Origin: Bog-756 sp963756515
Lineage (GTDB): Bacteria > Actinomycetota > Acidimicrobiia > Acidimicrobiales > RAAP-2
DNA: 64,000 nucleotides
Assembly (NCBI GenBank): GCA_963756515.1
Contig: CAVWNV010000007.1
Location: 124,001-188,000 of the forward strand
Direction: 5' to 3'
Below, one piece after another: positions 51,958-60,047 of the stretch (position 1 is the stretch's first letter; the number at the start of each line of letters is the position of its first letter). The position numbers and the translations under genes were made by a program. Under the pieces are notes generated by a model. It had not been told where the DNA came from. It saw nothing but the letters and a program-made list of their open reading frames with translations, and ran no database searches.

Positions 51958-52122
51958 GTGGCAAAGAACGACAAGCGCATCCAGGTCACCCTGGCGTGCG
52001 AGCAGTGCAAACGACGGAACTACATCACGACGAAGAACAAGCTCAACGACCGTGAGCGGATCGAGTTGAAGAAGTACTGCCGGTGGGACCGCCAGCAAAC
52101 CCTGCACAAGGAGACCCGGTAG
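51958..52122 (+). CDS. rpmG: 50S ribosomal protein L33
   Basis: 54-residue large-subunit protein. Sequence VTLACEQCKRRNYITTKNK and ELKKYC is unmistakable L33. The zinc-binding form normally has two CxxC pairs; here the first is intact (CEQC), but the second reads Cys-Arg-Trp-Asp, so the fourth Cys is replaced by Asp. Starts at GTG 51958 after AAGGGAG. It lies between tRNA-Met and tRNA-Trp in the conserved actinobacterial order leading to secE-nusG. Confidence 0.95.
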   Translation: MAKNDKRIQVTLACEQCKRRNYITTKNKLNDRERIELKKYCRWDRQQTLHKETR

Positions 52123-52266
52123 GGCATCGTCCCGGCGGGGTCGCCGGGACGAGCGATGGCCCGGGTCGGGACCCTCGATCCGCCTGGGATTTCCGGATGG
52201 TCCGGTGGTATCCTTGGCAACCGCCCCTGTGCTCGGCTCGTCCGCTCGCGGCATGGCGGTCGGCAG

Positions 52267-52339
52267 AGGGCAGTAGCTCAACTGGTAGAGCACCGGTCTC
52301 CAAAACCGAAGGTTGGGGGTTCAAGTCCCTCCTGCCCTG
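52267..52339 (+). tRNA. tRNA-Trp(CCA)
   Basis: Acceptor AGGGCAG pairs with CTGCCCT and the discriminator is G. Loop CTCCAAA gives anticodon CCA. D-arm and TTCAAGT T-loop are normal. It lies 36 bases upstream of the secE start, the usual location. Confidence 0.95.
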
Positions 52340-52375
52340 CTCACCCCCCGAAAACGGTCGAAGGACACAAAGCGC

Positions 52376-52669
52376 GTGAATCGAGAACAAAAGCGGGCCA
52401 TGCAGCGCCAGGGACAGGATCCCGATGGGGAGACTGCGCCCAAGCGCACAGCTGCGCCACCCCGCCGACCCCCCAAGCGGGAGCCGTTCCGTCCGGGACA
52501 GTTCCTACGCGAGGTACGATCTGAGCTTCGACAGGTGGCTTGGCCCAACCGGTCCGAGGTCATCAACTACACCACGGTGACGCTGGTGACGCTGCTGTCG
52601 TTGATGGTCCTGATCTTCATTCTCAACTACGCCTTTGCCAAAGGCGTCCTCTGGCTGTTCAAGACGTGA
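52376..52669 (+). CDS. secE: Preprotein translocase subunit SecE
   Basis: 97-residue essential clamp of the SecYEG channel. A Lys/Arg/Pro-rich cytoplasmic N terminus precedes the SecE motif FLREVRSELRQVAWPNRSEV. One transmembrane helix follows at the C terminus (VTLLSLMVLIFILNYAF). GTG 52376 is taken as the start. It overlaps nusG (GTGA), consistent with cotranscription. Confidence 0.94.
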   Translation: MNREQKRAMQRQGQDPDGETAPKRTAAPPRRPPKREPFRPGQFLREVRSELRQVAWPNRSEVINYTTVTLVTLLSLMVLIFILNYAFAKGVLWLFKT

Positions 52670-53475
52670 TCGGTGTGACTGTGACCCACGAAGAAACCAA
52701 TGCGCCTTCGGGCGACGACGAAGGGATCGGCTCGACCGGGGCCTCGAGCGCGCCCGAGGTCGGACCGGACCCGGCCGAGGGGGGCACCGTGCCCGAGACG
52801 CCGGACGGGGCCGAGGAGTCCGCGGCGGTGGCCGATTCCGGCCCAGAGGCCGAGTCCGGGGTCGGGTACGACGCCGACTTCGAGGAAGACGACGAGGACG
52901 ACGACGAGCCGTTCGTAGTCAGCCCCTACGACCAGCCCGGACGGTGGTTCGTCGTCCACACCTACGCCGGCTATGAGAACAAGGTGAAGTCCAACCTGCA
53001 CAGTCGGGCCGTGTCCATGAACATGGAGGACCGCATCTACGAGGTGGTCATCCCCATGGAGGATGTCATCGAGTTCAAGAACGGCAAGAAGGTCGTCGTG
53101 CAGAAGAAGGTGTTTCCGGGCTACCTCCTGTGCCGCTGCGAGCTCGACGACGACAGCTGGTCGGTTATCCGGAATACCCCGGGTGTGACCGGTTTCGTGG
53201 GGCCGGGCACCAAGCCGACACCCCTGTCCCGGCGGGAGGTGGAGGGAATCCTCCAGGTCAAGGTGGAGGGGACCGAGGCTCCCACCAAGCGGAGCCGCCC
53301 ACGCCTCGAGCACGAGGTCGGGGAGACCGTCCGGGTCAAGGAAGGCCCGTTCGCGGACTTCTCGGGACAGATCGCCGAAATCAACGAGGACCAGCTCAAG
53401 CTCAAGGTGTTGGTCAACATCTTTGGTCGAGAGACCCCAGTGGAACTCGAATTCAGCCAGGTCGCGAAGCTGTAG
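52666..53475 (+). CDS. nusG: Transcription termination/antitermination protein NusG
   Basis: 269 residues: a long acidic, disordered N-terminal extension of about 80 residues ending in a Glu/Asp run (DFEEDDEDDDE). The NGN domain begins GRWFVVHTYAGYENKVKSNL and includes VFPGYLLC and NTPGVTGFVG. The KOW domain is EVGETVRVKEGPFADFSGQI. NusG links RNA polymerase with Rho or the ribosome. Acidic N-terminal extensions are common in actinobacterial NusG. GTG 52666 overlaps the secE stop; GTG codons at 52675 and 52681 are alternatives. Confidence 0.94.
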   Translation: MIGVTVTHEETNAPSGDDEGIGSTGASSAPEVGPDPAEGGTVPETPDGAEESAAVADSGPEAESGVGYDADFEEDDEDDDEPFVVSPYDQPGRWFVVHTYAGYENKVKSNLHSRAVSMNMEDRIYEVVIPMEDVIEFKNGKKVVVQKKVFPGYLLCRCELDDDSWSVIRNTPGVTGFVGPGTKPTPLSRREVEGILQVKVEGTEAPTKRSRPRLEHEVGETVRVKEGPFADFSGQIAEINEDQLKLKVLVNIFGRETPVELEFSQVAKL

Positions 53476-53505
53476 GCCGGCGGACCCAGGTAAGGAGACG
53501 TACCC

Positions 53506-53938
53506 ATGCCACCGAAGAAACGCGTCCCTCGCGGTCGTGAAGATCCAGCTCCCGGCCGGGGGCGCCACGCCCGCGCCTCCCGTCGGGACCGCGCTGGGGC
53601 CGCACGGGGTCCAGACCATGGAGTTCTGCAAGCAGTACAACGCGGCCACCGAGAACCAGCGGGGCTCGATCGTCCCGGTCGAGATCTCCATCTACGAGGA
53701 CCGGACGTTCTCGTTCGTCCTCAAGACCCCGCCCACACCGGCCCTGCTCCGTCAGGCCGCCGGCCTGGAGAAGGGTGCCTCGACCTCCGGTCGCGAGCAG
53801 GTGGGCACCGTGACCAGCGCCCAGGTCGCCGAGATCGCCACCATCAAGCTCCCCGACCTGAACACGGCCGACCTCGAGGCGGCCAAGCGCCAGGTCGAGG
53901 GCACGGCACGTTCGATGGGGATCGCGGTCGCCGGCTGA
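53506..53938 (+). CDS. rplK: 50S ribosomal protein L11 with an apparent frameshift near the start
   Basis: L11 of the GTPase-associated centre, about 143 residues when corrected. ATG 53506 has AAGGAG at 53492-53497 and encodes M-P-P-K-K-R-V, the expected Lys-rich N terminus. The rest of L11 (VVKIQLPAGGATPAPPVG, MEFCKQYNAAT, then EGTARSMGIAVAG) lies in another frame. Dropping one C from the CCC run at 53526-53528 joins them perfectly as K-R-V-L-A-V-V-K. As written, the ATG frame diverges after codon 7; the nearest in-frame start for the main frame is GTG 53537, without a ribosome binding site and lacking the N terminus. No recognised slippery site is visible. A one-base sequence or assembly error is the simplest reading. 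Confidence 0.88.
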
Positions 53939-53978
53939 CGCCGGCGACCCAGCACATTCGAGAGAGCGGAGAGTCTTC

Positions 53979-54701
53979 ATGTCCAGGGGTAAGAAGTACA
54001 CAGCCAGCGTCGCCCAGTTCGACCGCCAGCACCTCTACACGCCGGCCGAGGCGGTGGACCTGGTCAAGGCGTCGGCCAAGGCTTCGTTCGACGAGACGGT
54101 GGAGCTGGCCGTCCGCCTCGGGGTCGATCCCCGTAAGGCCGACCAGATCGTTCGGGGGACCCTGTCCCTCCCGTCCGGGACGGGTCGCACGGCCCGGGTG
54201 GTCGTGTTCGCCGCCGGCGAGAAGGCGGCCGAGGCCCGGGCGGCGGGAGCCGATGAGGTCGGCGCCGACGACCTGGTGGCCAAGGTGGCCAACGAGGGCT
54301 TCCTCGATTTCGACATCGCCATCGCCACGCCCGACCTGATGGGCCAGGTCGGCACCCTGGGCCGTGTCCTCGGTCCACGGGGGCTGATGCCGAACCCCAA
54401 GACCGGTACGGTCACCGACGACGTCGAGCGGGCCGTCAGCGAGTTCAAGGGTGGCCGGGTCGAGTACCGCACCGACAAGGTCGGCAACATCCACATCCGG
54501 ATAGGGAAGGCCTCGTTCGACCGTCCCCAGCTGCTGGCCAATCTGCATGCCGTGATGGAGGAGATCCACCGGGCCAAGCCGGCCTCGTCGAAGGGCCGTT
54601 ACGTCAGGGCGGTCACCCTTTCCTCGACGATGGGCCCCGGCGTCCACATCGACCCACTGTTGGCCCGCAAGGTCGACGAGGAGCTGGCCACCAGCGCCTG
54701 A
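53979..54701 (+). CDS. rplA: 50S ribosomal protein L1
   Basis: 240-residue protein of the L1 stalk that guides E-site tRNA release; in many bacteria it also represses its own operon. Signatures are YTPAEAVDLVKASAKASFDETVELAVRLGVDP (here from residue 19), RVLGPRGLMPNPKTGTV and GGRVEYRTDKVGNIHIRIGK. ATG 53979 lies 40 bases after rplK, so the two are an operon. Confidence 0.97.
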   Translation: MSRGKKYTASVAQFDRQHLYTPAEAVDLVKASAKASFDETVELAVRLGVDPRKADQIVRGTLSLPSGTGRTARVVVFAAGEKAAEARAAGADEVGADDLVAKVANEGFLDFDIAIATPDLMGQVGTLGRVLGPRGLMPNPKTGTVTDDVERAVSEFKGGRVEYRTDKVGNIHIRIGKASFDRPQLLANLHAVMEEIHRAKPASSKGRYVRAVTLSSTMGPGVHIDPLLARKVDEELATSA

Positions 54702-54774
54702 CCGGTCCGGCCGAGCCCCGTGAGCTGGCCGCGTGGGGTTCGGTGGGCTACCATTTCACCTTTCCAGATCTAGA

Positions 54775-54905
54775 GAACTGCCGTAGACCTCCGGTGTGCC
54801 GTCCACCCGGCACCGAAGGGATCCGAAGGGGATCCACCTGATGAGGCGTTCCGCGTCGAGCTCGAGGAGCTCGCGTCCCGCCCCTTGATGGTGTCTACGG
54901 ACCAC
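54775..54905 (+). promoter_or_regulatory. Ribosomal protein L10 leader (autoregulatory RNA)
   Basis: The 233-base gap between rplA and rplJ contains an element closed by CCGTAGAC (54781-54788) and GTCTACGG (54893-54900), a perfect 8-bp pairing. The interior can fold into GC hairpins (for example GTGCCG with CGGCAC). The position and the GCCGTAGAC core match the L10 leader family, which the L10-(L12)4 complex binds to repress rplJL translation. Confidence 0.8.
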
Positions 54906-54934
54906 AACCGAGCTACGTGCTCAGCGGAGGGACC

Positions 54935-55606
54935 ATGGACAACCCGAGGGCCGAGAAGGTCGCCGTCGTCGACGAGGTGCGGAATCGCCTCGACTCGTCG
55001 GACGGCGCCGTGCTGACCGAGTACCGCGGCCTCACCGTGTCCGAGTTGGCCGAGCTGCGCCGCGAGCTCAGCGCGGCCGGAGGCGACTACAAGATCTACA
55101 AGAACACCCTGGTGCGCCTGGCCGTGGGCGACAGTCCCCAGGCTGCCCTGCACGACCTGCTCACGGGGCCGACGGCCATCGCCTTCGTGAAGGGCGACGT
55201 CGACGCGGTGGCCAAGGCCCTGCGGGATTTCGCCAAGGGGAATCCCAATCTGGTCGTGAAGGGCGGGATGGTGGGGACCGGCCTGCTGTCGCCTTCCGAC
55301 ATCGAGGTGCTGGCCGATCTCCCCTCGAAGGACACCCTGCTGGCCCAGTTCGCCGGGGCGCTCTCCGCACCGATGCAGCAGCTGGCCGGGCTGATCCAGG
55401 CGCTGCCCCGCAACCTGGCGTTCGGGCTGTCTGCGCTGGTCGAGCAACGCAGGGCCTCCGGGGAAGGCGTCGAGCCCGAACCGGCGGTCTCCGAGGAGAC
55501 GCCGGCCGCCGAGACCTCCGAGGCCTCCACCGAGGATGCCGAGACCGCCCAGACGGCCGAGACCACTACCGAGGATGCAGCCGGGGAGGGTACGCCGGCA
55601 GAGTGA
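54935..55606 (+). CDS. rplJ: 50S ribosomal protein L10
   Basis: 223 residues forming the base of the L7/L12 stalk. The start NPRAEKVAVVDEVRNRL, TEYRGLTVSELAELRRELSAAG, YKIYKNTLVRLA and LTGPTAIAF are standard. About 45 extra C-terminal residues are Glu/Ala/Thr-rich and likely disordered, following the L12-binding helix (FAGALSAPMQQLAGLIQAL). ATG 54935 follows GGAGGG. It is preceded by the L10 leader and followed by rplL after 82 bases. Confidence 0.96.
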   Translation: MDNPRAEKVAVVDEVRNRLDSSDGAVLTEYRGLTVSELAELRRELSAAGGDYKIYKNTLVRLAVGDSPQAALHDLLTGPTAIAFVKGDVDAVAKALRDFAKGNPNLVVKGGMVGTGLLSPSDIEVLADLPSKDTLLAQFAGALSAPMQQLAGLIQALPRNLAFGLSALVEQRRASGEGVEPEPAVSEETPAAETSEASTEDAETAQTAETTTEDAAGEGTPAE

Positions 55607-55688
55607 TGCCGACAGATCCCGACACGAGCCCTCGCACCGCTGAACCAACCAGATCGAACGAAGAACAAAGGAACCAAGGAGCAAGAAG

Positions 55689-56084
55689 ATGGCAGACACC
55701 CTGACCAAGGAACAGATTCTCGACGGCATCTCCGCGCTGTCCGTCCTCGAGCTGAGCGAACTGCTCAAGGAGTTCGAGGAGCGCTTCGGCGTCACCGCAG
55801 CCGCACCGGTGGCCGCGGTGGCGGCAGCCCCGGCCGCCGGCGGAGGCGACGCCGGGGGCGGCGAGGAGGAGAAGTCGGAGTTCGACGTCATCCTCACGGC
55901 CGCCGGGGACAAGAAGATCCAGGTCATCAAGGAAGTACGGTCGCTGACCAGCCTGGGCCTCAAAGAAGCCAAGGACCTGGTCGACGGGGCCCCCAAGCCG
56001 GTCCTGGAGAAGGCCAACAAGGAGGACGCCGAGAAGGCGAAGGCCCAGCTCGAAGGCGCCGGCGCCACGGTAGAGCTCAAATAG
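55689..56084 (+). CDS. rplL: 50S ribosomal protein L7/L12
   Basis: 131-residue stalk protein that recruits translation factors. It has the N-terminal dimerisation helices (LTKEQILDGISALSVLELSEL), an Ala/Gly-rich hinge slightly longer than usual (AAPAAGGGDAGGGEEE), and the C-terminal domain EFDVILTAAGDKKIQVIKEVR with LGLKEAKDLVDGAPK. ATG 55689 has AAGGAGCAAG upstream. A hairpin follows the gene before rpoB. Confidence 0.97.
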   Translation: MADTLTKEQILDGISALSVLELSELLKEFEERFGVTAAAPVAAVAAAPAAGGGDAGGGEEEKSEFDVILTAAGDKKIQVIKEVRSLTSLGLKEAKDLVDGAPKPVLEKANKEDAEKAKAQLEGAGATVELK

Positions 56085-56098
56085 CGTCCTCGGGAGTC

Positions 56099-56128
56099 CG
56101 TCCCGACCCGGGTTCCGGGCCGGGACGG
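56099..56128 (+). terminator. Hairpin between rplL and rpoB (terminator or attenuator)
   Basis: CCGTCCCG (56099-56106) pairs with CGGGACGG (56121-56128), extended inward by CCCGG/CCGGG with one unpaired A. It starts 15 bases after the rplL stop. There is no T-tract. The position equals the partial terminator that sets the rplL:rpoB expression ratio in other bacteria. Confidence 0.65.
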
Positions 56129-56162
56129 GGCCACCGGCGGGACGGGAATTCAGGCGATTTCC

Positions 56163-56191
56163 TTGACGGGGAGCGGCAGTTCTCCTACCCT
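56163..56191 (+). promoter_or_regulatory. Candidate rpoBC promoter P1
   Basis: TTGACG at 56163-56168, a 17-base spacer, and TACCCT at 56186-56191. It lies in the 387-base region (56085-56471) that contains no gene. The -10 fits the relaxed TANNNT form common in high-GC actinobacteria. Confidence 0.6.
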
Positions 56192-56226
56192 GTGCTGGCC
56201 TGGAGCGGGGAACTGTGTCCTCGGGC

Positions 56227-56255
56227 TTGTGATCCTGTCCGTGTCAGGTTAGGAT
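56227..56255 (+). promoter_or_regulatory. Candidate rpoBC promoter P2
   Basis: TTGTGA at 56227-56232 and TAGGAT at 56250-56255 with a 17-base spacer, 64 bases downstream of P1. Tandem promoters in front of rpoB would allow rpoBC expression apart from the ribosomal genes. Confidence 0.5.
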
Positions 56256-56471
56256 TGTTGGTTGCCGTGCCTGCTCCTTCCGCCCTCTTCCGTGTTCTGG
56301 CTGATTGACGCGCGCCCTGGCGCCCCCGACGACTGCTCCGGCGGTAGTCGTCGACCCCTGTGATGCCCCCGAACCACCACCAGCCCCACCAGCCGAACCG
56401 CAGTAACCGACGACTCATCAGCAGCAACCCGTCGTAGTCCCATTCACCCTGCAACTGGGAGGAGTAGGCCG

Positions 56472-59400
56472 TTGCCTACACGGTCCAACAGCCCGGAACG
56501 TTTTTCGTTTGCCAATATCGACGAGGCCCTGCCGTTGCCGGACCTCGTCGCCATCCAGCGTGATTCCTTCCAGTGGTTTCTGGATCGCGGGCTCGCCGAG
56601 ACCTTCAACGACATCAGCCCGATCGAGGACTTCACCGGCCAGCTGAGCCTCGAGCTGGAGTTCGACCCGACCGATCCCGACCTGCGTCCCCCGCCGAAGT
56701 TCTCGGTGGAGGAGTGCAAGGAAAAGGACATGACCTACGCGGCGCCGGTCTTCGTGCGCGCCCGGTTCATGAACGCCGGGACGGGGGAGATCAAAGAGCA
56801 GACCGTCTTCATGGGGGACTTCCCGGTGATGACGGACAAGGGGACCTTCATCGTCAACGGTACCGAGCGGGTCGTGGTGAGTCAGCTGGTTCGCTCGCCG
56901 GGGGTCATCTTCCAGCCCGGACGTGACGCCAAGACCGTCTTCACCGGCACCATCCACCCCTACCGCGGCGAGTGGATCGAGTTCGACGTGGAGGCCAAGC
57001 CGGGCAAGGACGTCACCGCCGGGTGCCGGGTGGCGCGCAAGCGCCGGCTCTCGCTGTTCGTCCTGCTCCGAGCCCTCGGCTACGAGGACCCCGCCTTCCT
57101 CGAGCGGTTCGTCCGGCACTTCGACTTCCTCGAGGGCCAGTGGGAGAAGGAGCAGAACCTGGCGCCCACCCGCGAGGAGGCCCTGCTCGAGATCTACAAG
57201 CGGGCCCGTCCCGGCGAGCCCCTCTCCGTCGAGGCGGCGCGCCAGTACTTCGAGAACGCCTTCTTCAACCCCAAGCGGTACGACCTCACCCGCGTGGGTC
57301 GCTACAAGCTCAACCGGAAGCTCGGGCCCGAGATCGAGCGGATCTCCGACCTCTTGAAGATCGACCTGGAGCGTCCGACACCGACCCAGGGAGTCCTCAG
57401 CCCGTCGGAGATCCTGGCCTCGTCCACCTACATGCTCCACCTGGCCAAGCACATGGCCGACGGCGAGTCGAACTACCGGATCGACGACCAGGACCACTTC
57501 GCCAACCGTCGGATCCGCTCCGTCGGTGAGCTCATCCAGAACCAGGTCCGGGTGGGTCTGTCGCGGATGGAGCGGGTGGTGCGCGAGCGCATGACCACCC
57601 AGGACGTGGAGGCGATCACGCCTCAGACCCTGATCAACATCCGCCCGGTGGTGGCGGCGGTCAAGGAGTTCTTCGGCACCAGCCAGTTGAGCCAGTTCAT
57701 GGACCAGAACAACCCGCTGTCGGGCCTGGCCCACAAGCGCCGGCTGTCGGCCCTCGGGCCGGGCGGCCTGTCGCGTGAGCGGGCCGGCTTCGAGGTCCGG
57801 GACGTCCACACCTCCCACTACGGACGGATGTGTCCGATCGAGACCCCCGAGGGCCCCAACATCGGCCTGATCGGATCGCTGGCCACCTACGCCCGGGTCA
57901 ACGAGTACGGCTTCATCGAGACCCCCTACCGCAAGGTGGTCAACGGCCAGGTGACCAAGGAGATCACCTATCTGGCCGCGGACGAGGAGGAGGAGCACGT
58001 GATCGCCCAGGCCTCGGCGGCCCTCGACGACAAGGGCAAGTTCACCGAGGAGAAGGTGCTGGTCCGACGGGGCCCACAGGGAACCGGCGTGCGGGTCGGG
58101 GCCACCACCACCTCCTACGGCACCACCTCGGAGATCGACTTCGTCCCCCCGGCCGAGGTTGACCTGATGGATGTGTCCCCGAAGCAGATCGTGTCGGTGT
58201 CGACCGCCCTCATCCCCTTCGTCGAGCACGACGACGCCAACCGTGCCCTGATGGGTGCCAACATGCAGAAGCAGGCCGTGCCCCTGGTGGTGCCGGAGGC
58301 CCCCTACATCGGGACCGGTGTGGAGGCCCGCGCCGCCCGTGACGCCGGTGACGTGGTGATGGCCGAGGGCGAAGGGGCGGTGGCCGACGTCTCCGGCGAC
58401 CAGATCGTGGTCGAGTACAAGGCCGGGGCCAAGGACCGCAACGGCACCGTCCTGGGCAAGAAGACCTACCGCCTGGCCAAGTTCCGCCGGTCCAACCAGA
58501 ACACGGCCATCAACCAGAAGGTCATCGTCGAAGAAGGCCAGAGGGTCTCGGCCGGTGACGTGCTGGCCGACGGACCGGCGACCCACAACGGCGAGCTGGC
58601 ACTGGGTAAGAACCTCCTGGTGGCCTTCATGCCTTGGGAGGGCTACAACTACGAGGACGCCATCATCCTCTCGGAGCGCCTGGTCAAGGACGACGTACTC
58701 ACGTCGATCCACATCGAGGAGCACGAGGTCGACGCCCGGGACACCAAGCTGGGTGCCGAGGAGATCACCCGGGACATCCCGAATCTCTCCGAGGAGATCC
58801 TGGCCGACCTGGACGAGCGGGGCATCATCCGCATCGGAGCCGAAGTCGGTCCCGGCGACGTCCTGGTGGGCAAGGTCACACCCAAGGGCGAGACCGAGCA
58901 GACTCCCGAGGAGCGACTGCTCCGGGCCATCTTCGGGGAGAAGGCGCGAGAGGTGAGGGACACGTCCCTCAAGGTTCCCCACGGGGAGCAGGGAACGGTC
59001 ATCGACGTGCGGGTGTTCTCACGCGACGATGCCCACGAGCTTCCCCCCGGGGTCGAGCAGCTGGTGCGGGTGTACGTGGCCCAGAAGCGCAAGATCTCCG
59101 AGGGCGACAAGCTGGCCGGCCGCCACGGCAACAAGGGCGTCATCTCGAAGATCCTCCCGATCGAGGACATGCCGTTCCAGGCCGACGGGACCCCGGTCGA
59201 CATCATCCTCAACCCGCTGGGCGTGCCCAGCCGGATGAACGTGGGCCAGGTGCTCGAGTCGCACCTGGGCTACGCGGCCCGCTGGGGCTGGGAGGGCGCC
59301 GGCGAGGTGGCCCGCACCCCGTTGCGGGGTACCGAGACCAAGACTCGTCCCCGGACCGACCCCGCCGTGTGGGTGTCGACCCCCGTGTTCGACGGCGCCC

Positions 59401-60047
59401 ACTGGGACGAGGAGACCGACGCCGGACGCCATCCGACCATCCAGCAGATCTTCCGCCGCCTCAATCCCGACGGCGTCGACGGCGTCGTGCAGGTGGCCGA
59501 CGACGGGAAGTCCACGCTGTTCAACGGTCGGACCGGCGAGGCCTACGACAACCCGATCTCGGTCGGCTACGTCTACATCCTGAAGCTCCACCACCTGGTG
59601 GACGACAAGATCCACGCCCGTTCCACCGGCCCGTACTCGATGATCACGCAGCAGCCCCTCGGTGGCAAGGCCCAGTTCGGTGGCCAGCGCTTCGGGGAGA
59701 TGGAGGTGTGGGCACTGGAGGCCTTCGGTGCCGCCTACGCCCTCCAAGAGCTCTTGACCATCAAGTCCGACGACGTGCTGGGTCGGGTGAAGGTCTACGA
59801 GGCCATCGTGAAGGGCGAGAACATTCCCGAGCCGGGGATCCCCGAGAGCTTCAAGGTGCTCATCAAGGAGATGCAGTCCCTCTGCCTCGACGTGGAGGTC
59901 CTGGCCCCGGGTGGAGAAGAGATCGAGATGCGAGAGCTGGACGAGGACGTGTTCCGCACAGCTGAGGAACTAGGTATCGACATCAGCCGACCCGAGCGTG
60001 GGTCGGACGAGGAAGATGCCCGACGCGCTGCGGAAAGGGGATTCTGA
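56472..60047 (+). CDS. rpoB: DNA-directed RNA polymerase subunit beta
   Basis: 1191-residue beta subunit. The start region FANIDEALPLPDLVAIQRDSF, the rifampicin pocket SQLSQFMDQNNPLSG with KRRLSALGPGG, GRMCPIETPEGPNIGLI, MPWEGYNYEDAI, the Lys-rich catalytic region KISEGDKLAGRHGNKGV and C-terminal GGKAQFGGQRFGEMEVWALEA are all intact. The rifampicin pocket carries no obvious classical resistance change. TTG 56472 is the start: GGGAGGAG precedes it by about 8 bases and no ATG lies nearby in frame. Its stop overlaps the rpoC start by one base. Confidence 0.97.
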   Translation: MPTRSNSPERFSFANIDEALPLPDLVAIQRDSFQWFLDRGLAETFNDISPIEDFTGQLSLELEFDPTDPDLRPPPKFSVEECKEKDMTYAAPVFVRARFMNAGTGEIKEQTVFMGDFPVMTDKGTFIVNGTERVVVSQLVRSPGVIFQPGRDAKTVFTGTIHPYRGEWIEFDVEAKPGKDVTAGCRVARKRRLSLFVLLRALGYEDPAFLERFVRHFDFLEGQWEKEQNLAPTREEALLEIYKRARPGEPLSVEAARQYFENAFFNPKRYDLTRVGRYKLNRKLGPEIERISDLLKIDLERPTPTQGVLSPSEILASSTYMLHLAKHMADGESNYRIDDQDHFANRRIRSVGELIQNQVRVGLSRMERVVRERMTTQDVEAITPQTLINIRPVVAAVKEFFGTSQLSQFMDQNNPLSGLAHKRRLSALGPGGLSRERAGFEVRDVHTSHYGRMCPIETPEGPNIGLIGSLATYARVNEYGFIETPYRKVVNGQVTKEITYLAADEEEEHVIAQASAALDDKGKFTEEKVLVRRGPQGTGVRVGATTTSYGTTSEIDFVPPAEVDLMDVSPKQIVSVSTALIPFVEHDDANRALMGANMQKQAVPLVVPEAPYIGTGVEARAARDAGDVVMAEGEGAVADVSGDQIVVEYKAGAKDRNGTVLGKKTYRLAKFRRSNQNTAINQKVIVEEGQRVSAGDVLADGPATHNGELALGKNLLVAFMPWEGYNYEDAIILSERLVKDDVLTSIHIEEHEVDARDTKLGAEEITRDIPNLSEEILADLDERGIIRIGAEVGPGDVLVGKVTPKGETEQTPEERLLRAIFGEKAREVRDTSLKVPHGEQGTVIDVRVFSRDDAHELPPGVEQLVRVYVAQKRKISEGDKLAGRHGNKGVISKILPIEDMPFQADGTPVDIILNPLGVPSRMNVGQVLESHLGYAARWGWEGAGEVARTPLRGTETKTRPRTDPAVWVSTPVFDGAHWDEETDAGRHPTIQQIFRRLNPDGVDGVVQVADDGKSTLFNGRTGEAYDNPISVGYVYILKLHHLVDDKIHARSTGPYSMITQQPLGGKAQFGGQRFGEMEVWALEAFGAAYALQELLTIKSDDVLGRVKVYEAIVKGENIPEPGIPESFKVLIKEMQSLCLDVEVLAPGGEEIEMRELDEDVFRTAEELGIDISRPERGSDEEDARRAAERGF

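Noticed and set aside
53520..53535. Programmed +1 frameshifting in rplK.
   Set aside because: Codons GTC CCT CGC do not offer re-pairing in the +1 frame, and there is no stop codon or stimulatory structure at the shift point. A sequence indel is simpler.
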